This document shows, piece after piece, positions 6,461 to 8,837 of a stretch of 8,837 nt of DNA. The stretch is from JAHEFX01 sp964614585 (GTDB lineage Bacteria > Actinomycetota > Acidimicrobiia > Spongiisociales > JAENVV01). The DNA lies in NCBI GenBank assembly GCA_964614585.1, contig CAZTLW010000098.1, positions 1 to 8,837 on the forward strand, written 5' to 3'. Position 1 is the first letter of the stretch, and each line of letters begins with the position of its first letter. A program made the position numbers and the translations under genes. The notes below the pieces were generated by a model. That model saw only the letters and a program-made list of their open reading frames with translations. It was not told the DNA's origin and made no database searches.

Positions 6461-7168
6461 TCAGTCACCGACGAACTTGTACCCCAACCCCCGCACGGTG
6501 ACGATGAGCTCCGGGCTGGCCGGGTCGGCCTCGACCTTCTTGCGCAGCCGCTTGATGTGGACGTCGAGCGTCTTCGTGTCCCCGACGTAGTCGTAGCCCC
6601 AGACCTCGCTGATGAGGGTGTCCCGGGTCACGAGCTTGCCCTTGCGGGCCAGGAGGGCGAACAGGAGGTCGAACTCCTTCGGGCGGAGGGCGATCTCGTC
6701 GCCGCGCACCCGGACCTCGTGTCGGTCGATGTCCATCTCCACGTCCCCGCCCCGGATGACGAGCGACTCCTCGTGGGTGCCACCGAGACGGGACCGGCGG
6801 AGCTGGGAGCGAACCCGCGCAATGAGTTCGCGCATCGAGAACGGCTTGGTGACGTAGTCGTCGGCGCCGAGCTCGAGGCCGAGCACCTTGTCGGCCTCGG
6901 CATCCTTGGCCGTGAGGATGATGACCGGCATCTGGTGGTCCCGACGGATCGTCCGCAGCACGTCGAGGCCCGACAGACCGGGGAGCATGAGGTCGAGGAG
7001 CACCAGGTCCGGGATTCGGGACCCGACGGCGCTCACGGCGTCACGCCCGTCGCCCACGGACGTGACCTCGTAGCCCTCGACCTCGAGGGCGAACTGCACC
7101 GACTCGGCGAGCGTCTCCTCGTCCTCGACGAGGAGGACGGAGCCACCGTTAGCCGAGGGCGATGGCAT
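6461..7168 (-). CDS. regX3: RegX3/PhoB-type response regulator (OmpR family)
   Basis: This is the DNA-binding partner of the downstream kinase and the likely transcriptional activator or repressor of the phosphate regulon. It has 235 residues. The receiver domain (about 10-123) has the acidic pair Glu15-Asp16, phosphoacceptor Asp59 in LVLLDLMLPG, Thr86 in IILTAKD and Lys108 in YVTKPFS. The winged-helix effector domain (about 134-233) includes LRPKEFDLLFALL, VWGYDYVGDTKTLDVHIKRL with the recognition helix, and TVRGLGYKF. The DYVGDTKTLDVH stretch is nearly identical to mycobacterial RegX3 as I remember it. The ATG at 7168 lies inside the end of phoU, overlapping it by 20 nt. It has AGAAGGA about 5-6 nt upstream, so the overlap looks genuine. 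Direct linkage to phoU and pstB supports phosphate rather than osmotic or other signalling. Confidence 0.92.
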   Translation of the reverse strand: MPSPSANGGSVLLVEDEETLAESVQFALEVEGYEVTSVGDGRDAVSAVGSRIPDLVLLDLMLPGLSGLDVLRTIRRDHQMPVIILTAKDAEADKVLGLELGADDYVTKPFSMRELIARVRSQLRRSRLGGTHEESLVIRGGDVEMDIDRHEVRVRGDEIALRPKEFDLLFALLARKGKLVTRDTLISEVWGYDYVGDTKTLDVHIKRLRKKVEADPASPELIVTVRGLGYKFVGD

Positions 7169-7844
7169 CCGGGTCCTTCTCGGGGTCGGAGTAGCCGCCG
7201 CGGACGAGGAAGACGACCTGCTCGGCGATGGCGACCGCCCGGTCGCCCACCCGCTCGAGCGCCCGGCTGACGATCATCATGCGGGTCGCCCACGCCAACT
7301 GGTCGGGGTCGTCGCCGCAGTCGACCACCTGCTGGTACATCGCGCGGTTGATGACGTCGACGGGGTCGTCCATCTCGTCGAGCCGGGCGTACATGGTGTC
7401 GTCGCGGCGCTCGAGCGACTCGAGGGAGAGGCGGATCATCGGGTCGACGAGCTCGCCCATCTCCTTGATCTGGGCGACGATCTCGTCCTTGCGCTTCATG
7501 TCGGTGGTCTCGATCTGGATCTTGGCGATGTTCACTGCCTGGTCGCCCATGCGCATGACCGAGTGGCTCACGTGCTGGAGCACCGACATGATGCGCAGGT
7601 CGATCGCCACCGGGGTCTGCAGCGCCATCGTCTGCAGCCAGAGCCGCTCGAAGTCGAAGCCCCGGTGGTCGATGTCGTCGTCACCGGCGACCACCTCGGC
7701 GGCAAGGCCGTCGTCGTCGGCCACCAGGCACTGGACCGCCTTGGCCACGGCCTCCCGGGCCATGCCCCCCATCGAGAGGATCTCCTGCTCGAGCTTCGCC
7801 AGGTCGCTGTGGAAGTGGGCCCGCACGTCGCGGTGAGTGGTCAT
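7149..7844 (-). CDS. phoU: Phosphate-specific transport system accessory protein PhoU
   Basis: PhoU is a cytoplasmic helical protein that links the Pst transporter to the sensor kinase and keeps the phosphate regulon off when phosphate is plentiful. The 231-residue product begins MTTHRDVRAHFHSDLAKLEQ and has the two tandem three-helix PhoU domains (about 10-115 and 125-215). The C-terminal repeat carries the metal-binding signature ALERVGDRAVAIAEQ (195-209, Glu197 and Asp201). The N-terminal copy reads VMRMGDQAVNIAK (96-108), keeping Asp101 but with Met97 where the acidic residue is usual. The length is normal for the family. The ATG at 7844 shares one base with the pstB stop (TGATG), and GGGAGG lies 8 nt upstream. 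In-frame sequence further upstream is the shadow of pstB. Confidence 0.95.
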   Translation of the reverse strand: MTTHRDVRAHFHSDLAKLEQEILSMGGMAREAVAKAVQCLVADDDGLAAEVVAGDDDIDHRGFDFERLWLQTMALQTPVAIDLRIMSVLQHVSHSVMRMGDQAVNIAKIQIETTDMKRKDEIVAQIKEMGELVDPMIRLSLESLERRDDTMYARLDEMDDPVDVINRAMYQQVVDCGDDPDQLAWATRMMIVSRALERVGDRAVAIAEQVVFLVRGGYSDPEKDPDAIALG

Positions 7845-8755
7845 CAGCCGAACCTCCCGGTGATGTAGTCCTCGGTCTCCTGCTTGGACGGGGAGGTGAA
7901 CAGCCGGTCCGTCTCGTCGACCTCGACCAGGCGCCCGGTGCGGGCGCCCTTCTCGTTCACATCGACCGAGAAGAAGGCCGTGCGGTCCGACACCCGGGCG
8001 GCCTGCTGCATGTTGTGGGTGACGATGATGATCGAGTAGTTCTGCTTGAGCTCCAACATGAGCTCCTCGATCCGCAGCGTGGCGATGGGGTCGAGGGCCG
8101 AGCAGGGCTCGTCCATGAGCACCACCTCGGGGCTGGGGGCGATGGCCCGGGCGATGCACAGCCGCTGCTGCTGACCGCCCGAGAGCGAGTAGCCCGACTC
8201 GTTGAGCTTGTCCTTCACCTCGCCCCACAGGGCGGCGTCGCTGAGCGACCGCTCGACGAGGTCGTCCATCTCGGACTTGTTGCCCTTGAAGCCGTTGATC
8301 TTGGCGCCCCACGCCACGTTGTCGTAGATCGACTTGGAGAACGGGTTCGGCTGCTGGAACACCATGCCGATGCGGCGGCGGATCTCGACGGGGTCGACGT
8401 CCTCGTCGTAGATGTCGACGTCGTGCATGTAGACGCTGCCATCCACCCGTGCCGAGGGGATGAGGTCGTTCATCCGGTTGAGCGCTCGCAGCACGGTGGA
8501 CTTGCCACAGCCCGACGGCCCGATGAGGGCGGTGATCTCGTTCTCGTGGAAGTCGAGGTCGACGGCGTCGACGGCCTTGAAGTCGCCGTAGTAGACGTCC
8601 ATCTGCTCACAGCGCATCACGTTGGTGCCGTTGCCGTTCGACGCTTGGCGGCCGGCGCGGCCGGCGAGCGCCGCCCGCGTCGCCTTCTCGGGGTCGACGG
8701 CATCGGACACCGTCTCGGTGCCGGGCTCGTTGGTCGTCTCGGTCTGGTCCGACAT
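7844..8755 (-). CDS. pstB: Phosphate ABC transporter ATP-binding protein PstB
   Basis: PstB is the ATPase that drives phosphate import through PstCA. It has 303 residues. Walker A is GPSGCGKST (79-87), with the Cys typical of PstB, followed by LRALNRMNDLIP (89-100), a PstB hallmark. The Q-loop is MVFQQPNPF (131-139), the signature LSGGQQQRLCIARAIA (191-206), Walker B VVLMDEP (211-217), the D-loop SALD (219-222) and the switch His247 in IIVTHNM. Residues 1-45 are a hydrophilic, probably disordered extension ahead of the usual start region. About a dozen extra residues (VDVNEKGARTGR) lie between AFF and LVEVD near the C-terminus. The ATG at 8755 is preferred over an in-frame TTG at 8764, because AGAAGGA lies 10 nt before the ATG but only 1 nt before the TTG. 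It begins 5 nt after the pstA stop. Confidence 0.95.
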   Translation of the reverse strand: MSDQTETTNEPGTETVSDAVDPEKATRAALAGRAGRQASNGNGTNVMRCEQMDVYYGDFKAVDAVDLDFHENEITALIGPSGCGKSTVLRALNRMNDLIPSARVDGSVYMHDVDIYDEDVDPVEIRRRIGMVFQQPNPFSKSIYDNVAWGAKINGFKGNKSEMDDLVERSLSDAALWGEVKDKLNESGYSLSGGQQQRLCIARAIAPSPEVVLMDEPCSALDPIATLRIEELMLELKQNYSIIIVTHNMQQAARVSDRTAFFSVDVNEKGARTGRLVEVDETDRLFTSPSKQETEDYITGRFG

Positions 8756-8760
8756 GGTGC

Positions 8761-8837
8761 TCAAATCCTTCTCGAGAATCGGTTTCGCAGGTAGATGGCG
8801 ACGCTGTTCAGGAGCAACAGCAGGAACAGGAGGACGA
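8761..8837 (-). CDS. pstA: Phosphate ABC transporter permease PstA (partial, last 24 residues)
   Basis: An open reading frame enters from the right edge and ends with TGA at 8761-8763. The 24 visible residues are a hydrophobic run (VLLFLLLLLNSVAIYL) followed by a basic tail RNRFSRRI. This is the pattern of the final membrane helix and cytoplasmic end of PstA. Identification rests mainly on position: pstA usually precedes pstB directly, and here only 5 nt separate stop and start. Confidence 0.8.
   Translation of the reverse strand, partial: VLLFLLLLLNSVAIYLRNRFSRRI

Noticed and set aside
5148..6590. 480-codon open frame on the plus strand opposite senX3
   Set aside because: Composition is Gly/Asp/Arg/His-rich and without domains; it mirrors the third-position GC bias of the kinase gene on the other strand.
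7845..8312. Upstream extension of phoU
   Set aside because: It is the shadow of pstB in another frame, Arg/Gly-rich; PhoU homology begins at the ATG at 7844.
8756..8764. TTG start three codons upstream for pstB
   Set aside because: The Shine-Dalgarno would be only about 1 nt from the TTG, while the ATG at 8755 has a usable 10-nt spacing.
1..8837. tRNA, rRNA, CRISPR, insertion sequence or phage signals
   Set aside because: No repeats with spacers, transposase domains, terminal inverted repeats or RNA-gene-like sequence were seen; nearly the whole window is accounted for by minus-strand coding genes.

Overview
This is a high-GC window in which every credible gene lies on the minus strand, so transcription reads from high to low coordinates. 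Codon use strongly favours G/C at third positions. The response regulator and kinase resemble mycobacterial RegX3 and SenX3, and a two-unit site resembles an actinobacterial PHO box. Together these suggest an actinobacterium, possibly of the Acidimicrobiia; the class is my inference, because no rRNA or marker gene is present.

Region 1 (8837 down to 5178) is the end of a phosphate uptake and sensing cluster: the last residues of PstA, then PstB (ATPase of the phosphate ABC transporter), PhoU (negative regulator linking transporter to kinase), a RegX3/PhoB-type response regulator and a SenX3/PhoR-type histidine kinase. Spacing is very tight: 5 nt, a 1-nt overlap (TGATG), a 20-nt overlap, then 14 nt. 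This indicates one translationally coupled operon. PstS, PstC and most of PstA should lie beyond the right edge.

Region 2 (5177 down to 5084) is a 94-bp intergenic gap and the only obvious place for a promoter. It holds a weak promoter-like element, two adjacent 11-bp repeats resembling PHO-box units, and a strong Shine-Dalgarno sequence for the next gene.

Region 3 (5083 down to 1) is a general L-amino-acid ABC transporter of the Aap/Bzt type: lipoprotein binding protein AapJ, permeases AapQ and AapM, and ATPase AapP, which is cut by the left edge. A long GC-rich hairpin sits between aapJ and aapQ and has no U-tract. It probably favours high AapJ expression relative to the membrane subunits. 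aapQ and aapM overlap by 4 nt (ATGA). Both permeases are unusually long because of extra hydrophobic sequence.

Working model: phosphate status is sensed through Pst-PhoU and passed by SenX3 to RegX3. The putative PHO box before aapJ suggests the same regulator may also control amino-acid uptake. The window contains no RNA gene, mobile element, CRISPR array or gene-free stretch over 100 bp. I see no wholly new system. The most notable points are the putative PHO box, the enlarged permeases and the inter-cistronic hairpin.
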